DNA of 64,000 nt from Alphaproteobacteria bacterium CG1_02_46_17 (GCA_001871905.1 MNUG01000032.1:21145-85144), one strand, 5' to 3'. Counted from the stretch's first letter, positions 53,067 through 62,511 are shown. The notes: generated by a model not told the origin, from the letters alone. Translations and numbers: made by a program.

Positions 53067-53184
53067 ATTTATAACTCCTCTTTTGAGCAAGTTAAATTTA
53101 TACCCACGACCCGCAGTGCAGCATCGTCAATAATCATTATATAGAAAAGTAAAGCCGAGAGTCCAGAGGAGCGTAGAGGAGAAT

Positions 53185-53394
53185 CTATCTTCTGACAAAT
53201 ATACGGTCGCAATACTGACATTCGACATGGTCACGCCCATCAAACACATAATAAACCACCGGATGCCCTAAGGCTCCGCCACCACCATCACACTTGACGC
53301 CAGAGCAATGCGGATCAACAGCAATCACATCAGGCGTGCGCTCGGACAGGTGCTGGTTGGCAGAAATCGGTGCGGAAGAGCTGGGAGAGGTCAT
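53185..53394 (-). CDS. NDUFS6-like zinc-finger protein
   Basis: 69 residues with the CHCC-type zinc finger of the mitochondrial complex I subunit NDUFS6: DPHCSGVKCDGGGGALGHPVVYY and HVECQYCDRIFVRR, ligands Cys, His, Cys, Cys. Common as a stand-alone protein in alphaproteobacteria. Together with the NDUFA12-like gene it suggests a eukaryote-like complex I in this organism. Confidence 0.9.
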   Translation of the reverse strand: MTSPSSSAPISANQHLSERTPDVIAVDPHCSGVKCDGGGGALGHPVVYYVFDGRDHVECQYCDRIFVRR

Positions 53395-53503
53395 TTCAGG
53401 GCTCCTGATATGATTTTAAGAATTTATTTGTCTCTCCTTTATAAACTGGACATGGAAAAAGTCCAGTTCCGGATGTTAACCCCGGATGGAAGAGCAGGAA
53501 GAT

Positions 53504-53896
53504 ATGGCGGAACAGGCATTGAAATTTCGTGAAAATATGGCCCTTAAAGGACGAGAAACCTCCTTTATCGAAGCTGAGGCTATGGTCGGCGCAGTTCTGG
53601 GGAGTTGGCGCGGGTCGCTGTTTGCCCATGAATGGATGCATCAGGATGGCAGACTGCGTAAGCCCATCGAAATGGCAGAACAAGTTCGCCTGCGCCGTAA
53701 GGCCGCCGAGGAGTTACTTGATAGTGGGGGGGAGATTGACCGCCCCGTTCTTGGGATTGGAATTATGGACAACGTGGAGATTGGCTCCGGACGGGATGTC
53801 TTTTTGTCATTGGCTGCGCGCGGGATCGAGAAGATTCCGGTACATATCCCGAAAAGCCAGATAGAAGAATTTCGCTTACTGGTTCGCATTTCCTGA
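53504..53896 (+). CDS. Unknown small hydrophilic protein
   Basis: 130 residues, not recognised. Helical N-terminal part rich in Glu/Arg (AEAMVGAVLGSWRGSLFAHEWM, EMAEQVRLRRKAAEELL) and a short beta-rich end (VLGIGIMDNVEIGSGRDV). Resembles a plasmid-replication-type accessory protein only superficially. ATG 53504 with AGGAAG upstream is preferred over ATG 53486. The next gene follows 21 bp on. Confidence 0.55.
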   Translation: MAEQALKFRENMALKGRETSFIEAEAMVGAVLGSWRGSLFAHEWMHQDGRLRKPIEMAEQVRLRRKAAEELLDSGGEIDRPVLGIGIMDNVEIGSGRDVFLSLAARGIEKIPVHIPKSQIEEFRLLVRIS

Positions 53897-53917
53897 TTTT
53901 TCCTGTAGAATAGAAGG

Positions 53918-54637
53918 ATGAAGTCGTCATTACCTTTTCCTGACCCTGTCTCCTCCCATTTATCCAGCCAGCGCGGCTCCGGGATTTTCATTATCCTGAT
54001 CGCGATTGTTTTGTTTGCCGCATTGACCTATGCAATTTCCCGCAATAGCTCGGGTGGAAAAAGTCTGGATCAGGAAAAAACCATGATGGTCGCAACAGAA
54101 ATTCTGGATACTGCGAACCGTTTGGCAGAGACTGTTTCTGTTTTGCGGCTGCATGGAACAAAACATACCGAGCTCAGTTTTGAATATAACGGTAACTACA
54201 TAAACGCATCGTGCGCAACTGACAGCTGCAAGATATTTTCCTATGACGGGGGTGGTCTTGATTGGGAGACACCACCGGCCAGTGTCACTGACGGAGAGGG
54301 TTGGGGATATAGCGGCGATATGGCGATTGCTGATATCGGAACATCGTCAGCCGATCTGGTTATGTTCTTACCCAATCTCCCTGTGAATGTTTGCCATCGA
54401 ATCAACGTTATGCTGGGCATTGATGTCGAATCAGGGTCTCCCCCTTATTGGATGTCAGGAATTACTGCGGACCAATTTACGGGAACATATAATGCGGCCC
54501 CTACGACAATTTCTGAACCTCCAATCGATGGAGAGAAGTCGGGATGTCTCCGCATAGAGTTTCTTGATGGCACGGCCGTGGATGCGTCTCCGCAGGTAGA
54601 TAAATATGTATTCTACCAAATCCTAATCGCCAGATAG
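53918..54637 (+). CDS. Prepilin-like single-pass protein, paralogue B
   Basis: 239 residues. N-terminal 17 polar residues, then a hydrophobic helix (GIFIILIAIVLFAALTYA) and SRNSSGG, matching RNSGGG in the paralogue at 40149-40853. Shared further features: ADLVMFLPNL, CHRINVMLGID, QFTGTYNAAP and a terminal FYQILIAR. The two share layout and length, so they are paralogues. A pseudopilin-like periplasmic protein is inferred. Convergent with ftsK, 11 bp apart. Confidence 0.65.
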   Translation: MKSSLPFPDPVSSHLSSQRGSGIFIILIAIVLFAALTYAISRNSSGGKSLDQEKTMMVATEILDTANRLAETVSVLRLHGTKHTELSFEYNGNYINASCATDSCKIFSYDGGGLDWETPPASVTDGEGWGYSGDMAIADIGTSSADLVMFLPNLPVNVCHRINVMLGIDVESGSPPYWMSGITADQFTGTYNAAPTTISEPPIDGEKSGCLRIEFLDGTAVDASPQVDKYVFYQILIAR

Positions 54638-54648
54638 GATAACAAGAT

Positions 54649-57039
54649 CTATCTGCTTCCGACCAGAACTTCGCGTTTTCCAACACGGTTGGCCGGAGAG
54701 ACAACGCCCTCTTTTTCCATGTGTTCGATAATGCGGGCTGCGCGGTTATATCCGATTTGCAAATGACGCTGGATAAAGCTGGTCGAAGCCTTTCCTTCTC
54801 GCGCGACCAAAGCAACAGCCTCATCATATAACTCGTCACAAGCATTTCCACCGCCTTCTTCTCCGTCACCACTTTCACCGAATAAATCGCCGCCTTCGGT
54901 GACTTCATCCAGATAGGATGGTTCGCCTTGCGCCTTCAGGAAGGTTACAACTTCTTCGACTTCACGGTCAGAAACAAAGGGGCCATGTACGCGGGTGATC
55001 CGCCCACCCGCCGCCATGTAAAGCATATCCCCCATACCAAGCAAAGCCTCTGCTCCGCCTTCACTCAGAATGGTGCGGCTGTCAATCTTTGATGTGACCT
55101 GAAAGGAAATTCTAGTCGGGAAGTTGGCCTTGATAACGCCAGTAATAACATCGACGGACGGACGTTGTGTCGCCATAATTAAATGCAGTCCTGCGGCACG
55201 GGCCATTTGTGCCAGACGTTGAATGGCGTTTTCAACATCCTTGCCAGCCACCAGCATCAAATCGGCAAACTCATCAACGACAATCACGATATAGGGCAGC
55301 TCGGTTAGCTCCAAAGGTTGTTCTTCGTAAACTGGTTTGCCCGTTTCCGGATCAAAACCGGTCTGGACTTTGCGCATTAACACTTCGCCCTTCTTAATGG
55401 CCTCACGAATGCGCAAATTATAACCTTCGATGTTCCGCACACCCAGTTTCGACATATTGCGGTAACGGTTTTCCATTTCCTGCACGGCCCATTTAAGCGC
55501 CACGATGGCCCGACCCGGATCGGTTACAACGGGGGAAAGTAAATGCGGAATATCATCATAAACAGAAAGCTCCAGCATTTTTGGATCAATCATAATGAAG
55601 CGGCATTTTTCAGGCGGTAAACGATAGAGCAAAGACAAAACCATCGTATTGACCGCAACCGATTTACCCGATCCTGTGGTTCCAGCCACCAGCAAGTGCG
55701 GCATGCGGGAAAGGTCGGCAATGATCGGCAATCCGCCAATATCTTTTCCCAGAACAAGAGGAAGTCTGGTTTGTGTTTTTTCAAACTCATCCCCTTCCAG
55801 CAGTTCCCGCAGATAAACAGTCTGGCGGCGTTTGTTGGGGAGTTCGATCCCGATGACGTTGCGCCCCGGAACAACCGCAACCCTTACCGATACCGCTGAC
55901 ATCGAACGGGCGATATCATCGGATAAAGAAATAACGCGGGATGTTTTTGTTCCCGGTGCAGGTTCGAGTTCATAAAGAGTAACAACAGGGCCGGGATAGA
56001 TGCTTTTGATCTCGCCCTTGACGTTATAATCATTCAAAACATTTTGCAGCAATTCGGCATTGCGGCGAAGCGCGGTTTCATCGAGACGATCATCCTTTTG
56101 TTGGGACGGAACTTCATCCAGAATATCAACCGGTGGCAAATCCCATTCCGAAGGGTCGCGCAAATTGAGCTTTGCCTGTTTGGAAGCTTTGGGTTTTACA
56201 GGCTTTGCGGCAGGCTTTTGAGGTCTGACAACAGCAATTTCCTCTTCACTATCCTCATCATCTTGTTCGTACTCGTCATCATCTTCTTCATAGTCCTCAG
56301 AGTCGTCTTCGTCAGACTCTTCTTCCTCTTCTTCGTCTTCGTCATTTTCCGGAGGGGCGCGCCAGAGCTGGAAACGTTCCCACAAGGAGCTGGCTCCGCC
56401 TATGGTTGCGGCGCCGCCGCTCAGGAAAGTCTCGACAACCGCCTGACGTTCGCTGCGGCGTAAAGCCATGCCGATTCCGGCAAATAATAAACCGGACAAT
56501 CCACTGATAACGGCCACAATGATATGCGGGTAAAATGTCACCACTCCATCAATCATCGCTGTGATTTTGTTCAGTAATAAAACGCCACCAGCACCGCCCA
56601 TCGTCGCATGGGAAATCCAGCTTCCGCCCGAGACGGCCCCTCCGGCAATGCCGAGCAATAATGCAGCAGACAAAAGGGAAATAATCCGCATCCAGATCGG
56701 CCCGAAATCTTCCTTGCGCCATAACCGCCAGCCCCAAGTTAATGTGCCAATCGCCAGAACCATACTTCCCACACCAAAGACCTGAACCAGAAGATCAGCC
56801 GTATAAGCCCCGGGCTTACCCATCCAGTTGTTAATAGTGGAGGCGCTGGAGGCTGTGTTCAAAGAAGGGTCATTGGCATTATAGGTCAACAAGGCCAGCA
56901 GGATAAAAGCCCCACCCAAGGACACGATAAGAGCCCGCAGGTCATGAAAGCGACTGACGAGATAATCCTGCCAGCTTTCCGGAAAGAAACGTAGCAAGCG
57001 GGATGATTTTTGAACGCGGATAGAAGAAGAGCGGGCCAT
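54649..57039 (-). CDS. ftsK: DNA translocase FtsK
   Basis: Septal motor that pumps chromosome dimers to the dif site. About 796 residues: four membrane helices (about 35-190), a cytosolic linker with about 45 mostly acidic residues (EDEEEEEESDEDDSEDYEE), and the motor with Walker A AGTTGSGKSVAVNT, RFIMIDPKMLELSVY and VIVVDEFADLM. The winged-helix gamma domain (GYNRAARIIEHMEKEGVV) ends the protein. ATG 57039 is preferred; a longer start at 57132 is possible. Full length. Confidence 0.95.
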   Translation of the reverse strand: MARSSSIRVQKSSRLLRFFPESWQDYLVSRFHDLRALIVSLGGAFILLALLTYNANDPSLNTASSASTINNWMGKPGAYTADLLVQVFGVGSMVLAIGTLTWGWRLWRKEDFGPIWMRIISLLSAALLLGIAGGAVSGGSWISHATMGGAGGVLLLNKITAMIDGVVTFYPHIIVAVISGLSGLLFAGIGMALRRSERQAVVETFLSGGAATIGGASSLWERFQLWRAPPENDEDEEEEEESDEDDSEDYEEDDDEYEQDDEDSEEEIAVVRPQKPAAKPVKPKASKQAKLNLRDPSEWDLPPVDILDEVPSQQKDDRLDETALRRNAELLQNVLNDYNVKGEIKSIYPGPVVTLYELEPAPGTKTSRVISLSDDIARSMSAVSVRVAVVPGRNVIGIELPNKRRQTVYLRELLEGDEFEKTQTRLPLVLGKDIGGLPIIADLSRMPHLLVAGTTGSGKSVAVNTMVLSLLYRLPPEKCRFIMIDPKMLELSVYDDIPHLLSPVVTDPGRAIVALKWAVQEMENRYRNMSKLGVRNIEGYNLRIREAIKKGEVLMRKVQTGFDPETGKPVYEEQPLELTELPYIVIVVDEFADLMLVAGKDVENAIQRLAQMARAAGLHLIMATQRPSVDVITGVIKANFPTRISFQVTSKIDSRTILSEGGAEALLGMGDMLYMAAGGRITRVHGPFVSDREVEEVVTFLKAQGEPSYLDEVTEGGDLFGESGDGEEGGGNACDELYDEAVALVAREGKASTSFIQRHLQIGYNRAARIIEHMEKEGVVSPANRVGKREVLVGSR

Positions 57040-57284
57040 AAGAAAACTGTGGTTTAGTGAGGTTGAATAGGATAAAGGCCGGAATGGCCGGAACGAGAGA
57101 TAAATCTTAACCATAATGGCCGCGTTCCGCAAGTTTTACTCACTGCAATCTCCGGGACGAGACAAAAAAGAGTCTGATAAAAGACTTGTTAAGCCTTTTC
57201 CGGTCTAATGGGGAAGGTTTATACTAAAAATAACAGATGCTTTGGGCCGTTTGATTCGGTTTATATTTTTATAAGGGAAATAAA

Positions 57285-58502
57285 ATGGGGTTTATAAATA
57301 AGGAGGGGGAACAGGTTGAAAATCGACCTGTTGCGGAAACTTTGCGTGGAACAGATCAAACAACGGAAGCATCAAAAGTCCCTGTGGCGAGACTGAGATA
57401 TCATGGAAGTTTACGCCAGCTTTTTGGCATTCATATTGTTAATATTTTATTGAGTATCTGCACGCTGGGGATTTACTCCTTCTGGGGAAAAACCCGTATT
57501 CGCAGATATATGACATCCCATTTAACCCTTCAAAAGGATCGTCTGGAATATACCGGAACAGGAAAAGAATTATTTATCGGCTTTTTGAAAGCGTTGCTGA
57601 TTTATCTCCCCCTCATCATTGCCATGCAAATTCCATTTCTGAATTTGTTCCTTTTTCCGATTTTCTTCGGCATGATCTCATTGGCGGTCTTTCTCGCGCT
57701 TCGCTATCGTTTGGGAAGAACACGGTGGCGCGGGATCAGATTTTCTTTAAGAGGATCAATCAAGACATATTTGTGGCTTGCGATTAAACGGACATTTTTT
57801 AATATCATCTCGATCGGGTTCAAAATTCCGAAATCCGATATTATCAAATGGAGCTATATCGCCAACCATATGCAATATGGAGAGGAAAAGTTTACCTATC
57901 AGGGCGATCATAAAAAAATCTTCAAAACACACCTTATCACAGCTCTCATTTGTTTCTTGTTAGTGGGTGTGGTTTTTCCGGCTACGATCATCGCAAATGT
58001 GGAATCATCAACGGTGATGGAAGAAATAACGACATCATCCCAGACATCCATTCAAACAAGCCAACCGGATGAAAATCCTCAACACTTAATTGTGTCGGTA
58101 GATTCAAAACAGACAGACACTAAACAAATGGTGGATATCCTAATAAATTTTGTCATACCGTTCTATGGTTTATTGCTACTGAGTGTTGCTGCGCGCCTGT
58201 GGTATCACGCAGCCCTGTGGCAAGAAAAATTCCGTGGATTGAGATTGGGAAATATCCGTTTCAAAATGAAATTGACCGGACTTGATCTGGTCAAGCTCTA
58301 TGGCGGAAATATCCTGATTATAATCTTCACCCTTGGTCTGGGAAAGCCATGGGCTATCCAAAGGACGCTAACCACTTTTACCAGTAAGCTTAAAATTGGC
58401 GGCGATCTCGAGGCCCTGAATGTCAAGCAGGCCGAGGCTATCAAGCAAGGTGGTATGGGTGACGCTTTGGCAGCCGATGTCGGATTTGATATGGGATTCT
58501 AG
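57285..58502 (+). CDS. DUF898 (YjgN-family) membrane protein
   Basis: 405 residues with several membrane helices. DUF898 features: RLRYHGSLRQLFGIHIVNILLS, LGIYSFWGKTRIRRYM, and a repeat of this element near the C-terminus (FRGLRLGNIRFKMKLTG, LGLGKPWAIQRTL). Function unknown. AGGGAA is upstream of ATG 57285. It is followed 15 bp later by an M48 peptidase gene, a common pairing. Confidence 0.88.
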   Translation: MGFINKEGEQVENRPVAETLRGTDQTTEASKVPVARLRYHGSLRQLFGIHIVNILLSICTLGIYSFWGKTRIRRYMTSHLTLQKDRLEYTGTGKELFIGFLKALLIYLPLIIAMQIPFLNLFLFPIFFGMISLAVFLALRYRLGRTRWRGIRFSLRGSIKTYLWLAIKRTFFNIISIGFKIPKSDIIKWSYIANHMQYGEEKFTYQGDHKKIFKTHLITALICFLLVGVVFPATIIANVESSTVMEEITTSSQTSIQTSQPDENPQHLIVSVDSKQTDTKQMVDILINFVIPFYGLLLLSVAARLWYHAALWQEKFRGLRLGNIRFKMKLTGLDLVKLYGGNILIIIFTLGLGKPWAIQRTLTTFTSKLKIGGDLEALNVKQAEAIKQGGMGDALAADVGFDMGF

Positions 58503-58517
58503 AAAGGATCTAAACTT

Positions 58518-59690
58518 ATGGCCGGAGACCCAGCAGGATATTCTGCCAGATATTCGGACGGAAATATTTCAAGAAAGACTGTTGTCTTCTTGAAATTTTC
58601 TCGTCAGGGCGTCGGCATTTATACCGATGACATCAGCAGTGACCCGCTTGATAAATGGTCATATGAAGATATCCGCGTCAATCACGACTGGACCAATGGA
58701 ATAGGCGGAAGTTTCGAGCATAAAGACCGTGACGGAGCCGTTCTGGATTGTGACCAGAAAAAAGTCTTCGACCTGATCCGCGCCCGACTTGGCAAGCGGG
58801 ATCGTGCAACTTTTGTGGTTCCGATCCGCCTGCCGGTTCTGTTGGGGCTGGCTGTGGCCTCGCTCGTTGTTCTTGTGGTAGGGATTCCCGCATTTTCGTG
58901 GGTCATGGAACAAACCGCTTATCTTGTCCCACAAAAAGTTGAAGACAAGATCGGTGATTTATCAAACAAGGCCATGGATCTAGAGTTTAGCTCCTGCGAA
59001 GATAAACAGGCACAAAAATCATTGCAAAAAATTATGGATTATCTGGTCGCCCATCAGGATAACAAGACTCTTCATCCACACATTCACCTTTTCAAATCTT
59101 CCACCGTCAATGCGTTTGCACTTCCCGGACAAAACATGTCGGTATTGAAAGGGTTTTTGAAAGATGCCAGAAGCGAGGCTGAAATCGCAGGCGTTCTGGC
59201 CCATGAATTGGGACATATCGACCATAAAGATCCGATGAAGCTGGTTATGCAGCAGCAAGGGATCAAAATTCTTTCTACCATGTTTGCCGGGGGCTCGTCC
59301 TACAGCAACGTAGCCGATATGGCGATTGGCCTTTCAACTCTTAGCTATAGCCGATCAAAAGAATTGGCTGCCGATGCTTACGCCAAAGACCTTCTGCAAA
59401 AATCAGGATATGGAACCGAAGGGATCATCAGCTTTTTATCCAGACTTAAGGAAGAATCTCCTGATATTCTTCAGACCATCGAGGATAAATTTTCTTTTCT
59501 TTCAACTCACCCCTCAACGGTAGAGCGGATAAAAAGATTGCAGATAGAAGACCCTATCACCCTCAAAAAACAGATTTTGACCAAAGAGGAATTCTCCCAC
59601 TTGAAGAAGGCCTGTAGCCCTTCCTCAGAACGCGCCTTGCCCAAAAAAGAGATATCTCCCGCCCCAGAAGTAGAAACGGAAGATATTTAG
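58518..59690 (+). CDS. M48-family metallopeptidase
   Basis: Membrane-associated zinc protease of the HtpX/Ste24 group. 390 residues: an N-terminal 100-residue domain, a hydrophobic helix (LLGLAVASLVVLVVGI), zinc motif LAHELGHIDHKDP (HExxH), and LSYSRSKELAADAYA carrying the third ligand Glu. A polar tail ends the protein. Paired with the DUF898 gene, with which it is probably co-transcribed. Confidence 0.93.
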   Translation: MAGDPAGYSARYSDGNISRKTVVFLKFSRQGVGIYTDDISSDPLDKWSYEDIRVNHDWTNGIGGSFEHKDRDGAVLDCDQKKVFDLIRARLGKRDRATFVVPIRLPVLLGLAVASLVVLVVGIPAFSWVMEQTAYLVPQKVEDKIGDLSNKAMDLEFSSCEDKQAQKSLQKIMDYLVAHQDNKTLHPHIHLFKSSTVNAFALPGQNMSVLKGFLKDARSEAEIAGVLAHELGHIDHKDPMKLVMQQQGIKILSTMFAGGSSYSNVADMAIGLSTLSYSRSKELAADAYAKDLLQKSGYGTEGIISFLSRLKEESPDILQTIEDKFSFLSTHPSTVERIKRLQIEDPITLKKQILTKEEFSHLKKACSPSSERALPKKEISPAPEVETEDI

Positions 59691-59726
59691 AGTTTAGAGT
59701 CTTTTCACTTAACGACAAGAATAATT

Positions 59727-59820
59727 CTATTGCGTTAAAAGTTGCAGTTGAGGGTTGCGTTCTGTAAGAGTCCTTGTCAGTGATATTCTCGTCAGGATAT
59801 TGCATGAATGTGTAAGAAAG
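59727..59820 (-). pseudogene. Possible remnant of a tail-fibre-like C-terminus
   Basis: The reverse strand reads RISLTRTLTERNPQLQLLTQ then a stop, close to the RIAYYPQR...QVQLLTQ end of the protein at 25098-26738. Nothing upstream continues a full protein. A decayed copy of the same module is one reading; chance resemblance is the other. The rest of the 59691-59897 gap is empty. Confidence 0.3.
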
Positions 59821-59897
59821 GAAGTGGGGGAGCTAAATAGGACAAAATTCTTTAATTTTCTTGTCATTTTTCCATAAAATGAGTTATTGGGTATAAT

Positions 59898-60275
59898 GTG
59901 AAAAAGCATCAAAAACAGGATTATAATGCCCTCTCCGCCGATGAGGTGACCCAAAGACTCAGTGATTTCTATCTCGGGCAACTGGATTTCCTTCGCGATA
60001 AGGGAAGAGGCCTTCTCCGCACGACCTTTGGGATCATGGCGCGCACCATACGGGCGGATGTGGGGGCGCTACGCGATGCGGCTCTCGCCAAAAACGGCAT
60101 TGAGAAAATTCAGGCGGACGGGCCTGTTTGCTACAATTACCTTCCCGATATTGTGGCAGCGACCGAAGCGCGAGGCAGCAATGCCGCCGCACTGAATGTC
60201 GAGGGATTTACGGAGATGGGAGGCCTGCAAAAAGCCCGCATCCGGTTAGATGTTGCTAAACGTAGCTGCGAATAA
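59898..60275 (+). CDS. Unknown small protein
   Basis: 125 residues, not recognised. A Lys/Gln-rich N-terminus, then a helical region (ADEVTQRLSDFYLGQLDFLRD, LRTTFGIMARTIRADVGALRDA) and LPDIVAATEARGSNAAALNVEGF. Starts with GTG 59898. No signal peptide or membrane helix. Stands alone. Confidence 0.55.
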   Translation: MKKHQKQDYNALSADEVTQRLSDFYLGQLDFLRDKGRGLLRTTFGIMARTIRADVGALRDAALAKNGIEKIQADGPVCYNYLPDIVAATEARGSNAAALNVEGFTEMGGLQKARIRLDVAKRSCE

Positions 60276-60348
60276 AAACACAAAAAGACGTAAAACGAAA
60301 CATTAACACCGCCGCCGCATAGGCCGCAGGAGCAAAGAAAACTATCAG

Positions 60349-60439
60349 CGTCATTGCGAGGAAGGCTTGTGCCTGACGACGCAAGCCAGAGGTAGTCAGA
60401 GCTAGATTGCTTCGTTCTCTTCGTTCACTCGCAATGACG
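60349..60439. repeat. Interspersed palindromic repeat
   Basis: A 91-bp unit bounded by the perfect 12-bp inverted repeats CGTCATTGCGAG and CTCGCAATGACG, with inner motifs typical of a repeat scattered through many proteobacterial genomes that, if translated, gives VIASERRERSN. Only one copy is in the window. It lies in the gene-free stretch 60276-60504 between two unknown genes; the rest of the stretch holds nothing else. Confidence 0.8.
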
Positions 60440-60504
60440 GGTGCAAATTTCATCATCTGTTCCTTACTGCGCCACTACTATAAATATGGGGGGCTCAGGA
60501 AGGT

Positions 60505-60807
60505 CTAGTTTGAGCAACCGCCCTTACCATCACAGCCTTCTTTATCCTGCTTGTCGTGTCCACCACAGCATCCACCTTCATGATCGTGGTCATGGTGGTG
60601 GTGATGTCCATGATCGCCGCCAGCACCGCCTTCGCTGCCCGGCAGTTCACCCATTGGATTGGTTTCAACCAACAAAGCAACTTCTTCAAACACAGCGGCA
60701 TTTTCTGCCATCTGCTCTTTCAAAGGCTCATTTTGTTCGGCAATAGTACGGAAGAAGGCTGCGGCATCGCGGAGCAATTGGGCAGCAAGCTGGGAGTGTG
60801 TTGGCAT
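60505..60807 (-). CDS. His/Cys-rich metal-binding-tail protein
   Basis: 100 residues. The N-terminal half is helical (HSQLAAQLLRDAAAFFRTIA, ENAAVFEEVALLVE). The C-terminal 40 residues are Gly/His/Cys-rich, with GDHGHHHHHDHDHEGG and GGCCGGHDKQ followed by two single Cys near the end. Such tails bind nickel, zinc or copper in other proteins (HypB, SlyD). No metal-pathway gene is adjacent. Function is inferred only from composition. Confidence 0.7.
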   Translation of the reverse strand: MPTHSQLAAQLLRDAAAFFRTIAEQNEPLKEQMAENAAVFEEVALLVETNPMGELPGSEGGAGGDHGHHHHHDHDHEGGCCGGHDKQDKEGCDGKGGCSN

Positions 60808-60901
60808 GATGGAATCCTTAGGTTAGCATGGTAAGTTATCTTAATTATTCTGCCCACCCTTAGCATGTATAATCCGTGCGGCAAATCGAAAAATTGGCTA
60901 T

Positions 60902-61771
60902 TCAGGATGGATCTTTATCAAGACCTCTGAATTTATGCGCCGGATATGACCCCATAACCTGAAGATCCTTGGCAAAGAAGTTAAGCTCCTCAAAAGCCAG
61001 CCCCAATGATCTGTCATCAATTGATCCCAGAACCTCGGCATAAAAGCGCGCGACATTGAATTGTGGATCAATATAGCTTTCCAGCTTGGTCATTTGCACA
61101 CCATTGGTCGCAAAGCCGCCCATAGCCTTATAAAGTGCTGCCGGAATGTTGCGAACCTCAAAAAAGAAACTGGTCAAAATGGCGCCAGAATCTTTGGCAG
61201 GACGCTCCATCTCGCGCGAAAACACCAGAAAGCGAGTGGTATTGTTGGGGATATCCTGTATCCCTTCACGCAACACATCAAGATCATAAATCTCGGCAGC
61301 CAGTTTTGAAGCAATGGCGCACTGGCTTTTATCTTTCCACTGGGCAACATCTGATGCTGCACCAGCCGTATCAGCATGGACATGGGGGATTAGACCCAGC
61401 TCTTTAATGACTTTGCGGCATTGGGGGAGGGCATGGGTGTGGCTGTGAACATCCTTGAGGTCGGAGAGTTGAGACCCTTTGATTGCCAGCAAACACATTG
61501 AGACAGGTTGGAAATGTTCCCCGACGATAAACATTTTCTTCTGGGGTAACAAATGGTGAACATCGGCAACCCGACCAGCCAGAGAGTTATCAACGGCAAT
61601 CATCGCCAGATCAACGGTTCCGTTTTCCAAGGCCAGAAAGGCATCTTCAAATGTGGTGCAGGGAAAAGTTTCCATCTGCGGAAACATGGCGCGGCAAGAC
61701 ATATCGGAAAATGCTCCGAACGTCCCTTGGAAGGCAATTTTTCCTGTCCGCTTGGCATAATCTTGCGTCAT
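60902..61771 (-). CDS. pheA: Prephenate dehydratase
   Basis: Converts prephenate to phenylpyruvate in phenylalanine synthesis. 289 residues: IAFQGTFGAFSDMSCRAMFP, FEDAFLALENGTVDLAMIAVDNS, HVHADTAGAASDVAQW, and the TRFLVFSRE motif, followed by an ACT regulatory domain with MTKLESYIDP (usually LESRP). No chorismate mutase domain is fused. Full length; upstream of nothing on its strand. Confidence 0.94.
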   Translation of the reverse strand: MTQDYAKRTGKIAFQGTFGAFSDMSCRAMFPQMETFPCTTFEDAFLALENGTVDLAMIAVDNSLAGRVADVHHLLPQKKMFIVGEHFQPVSMCLLAIKGSQLSDLKDVHSHTHALPQCRKVIKELGLIPHVHADTAGAASDVAQWKDKSQCAIASKLAAEIYDLDVLREGIQDIPNNTTRFLVFSREMERPAKDSGAILTSFFFEVRNIPAALYKAMGGFATNGVQMTKLESYIDPQFNVARFYAEVLGSIDDRSLGLAFEELNFFAKDLQVMGSYPAHKFRGLDKDPS

Positions 61772-61893
61772 TTTGCTCCAAATCTCCGAAAAAACGATTT
61801 TTTACCTATGATATACTATGCTATAGTGCCCGCATTGTGGGGACACAATAGAGAATTCTTAATTACAACAAAGAAAATAAAGAAGGTTTTGCA

Positions 61894-62454
61894 ATGAATA
61901 TGAGATCCAATGTTGCCTTGTCCGCTTTGATTTGCGCAGGGATTATCGCATGGTTGTCCGGTTTTGTATCCCGCCAGTTGGTCAACCCTGTTGAAATCAG
62001 CCAAGATGCGGTCAAGATCGAAGTCGCGGAAACAGCACCTGCTGAAGAAACCGCAAGTGCAGGAGCGCCGGAAGAATCTGTTCTGGCTATGATTGAAACC
62101 GCCGATGTCGCGCGCGGCGAAAAAGTTGTCAAAGCCTGTGCGGCTTGCCATACTTTTGATAAAGGTGGAAAAAATGGCATTGGCCCCAATCTCTACGGGA
62201 TCGTTGGCAGCAAAAAACAATCCCGTGAAGGCTTTGCTTATTCTGGCAAGTTGACCACAAATGGCGGGGATGTCTGGACCTATAAAGAGATCAGCGCCTT
62301 TACCACCAAACCAAAAACCTATGCCCCTGGTACTAAAATGACCTACGCAGGTTTGAAAAAAGCGTCTGATCGTGCCGCAGTTCTGGCCTATTTGAGAACA
62401 TTGGCGGATGCGCCTGCTCCTTTGCCGACTGCAGAAGAAATTGCGGCCGAATAA
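61894..62454 (+). CDS. Membrane-anchored class I cytochrome c (CycM/c552-like)
   Basis: 186 residues. N-terminal hydrophobic anchor (VALSALICAGIIAWLSG), an acidic Ala/Glu-rich linker (about 40-65), then the haem domain: KACAACHTFDKGGKNGIGPNLYGIVG (CxxCH) and the distal Met in GTKMTYAGLKKASDRAA. Carries electrons from bc1 complex to terminal oxidase in alphaproteobacteria. ATG 61894 with GAAGG upstream. Terminator follows. Confidence 0.94.
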   Translation: MNMRSNVALSALICAGIIAWLSGFVSRQLVNPVEISQDAVKIEVAETAPAEETASAGAPEESVLAMIETADVARGEKVVKACAACHTFDKGGKNGIGPNLYGIVGSKKQSREGFAYSGKLTTNGGDVWTYKEISAFTTKPKTYAPGTKMTYAGLKKASDRAAVLAYLRTLADAPAPLPTAEEIAAE

Positions 62455-62485
62455 GCCGAAGACCTTCAAATAAGAATTTCTACAG

Positions 62486-62511
62486 AAAAGCCCCCGCTTT
62501 TGGGGGCTTTT
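62486..62511 (+). terminator. Rho-independent terminator of the cytochrome c gene
   Basis: A 10-bp perfect stem, AAAAGCCCCC (62486-62495) with GGGGGCTTTT (62502-62511), loop GCTTTT. Confidence 0.88.
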
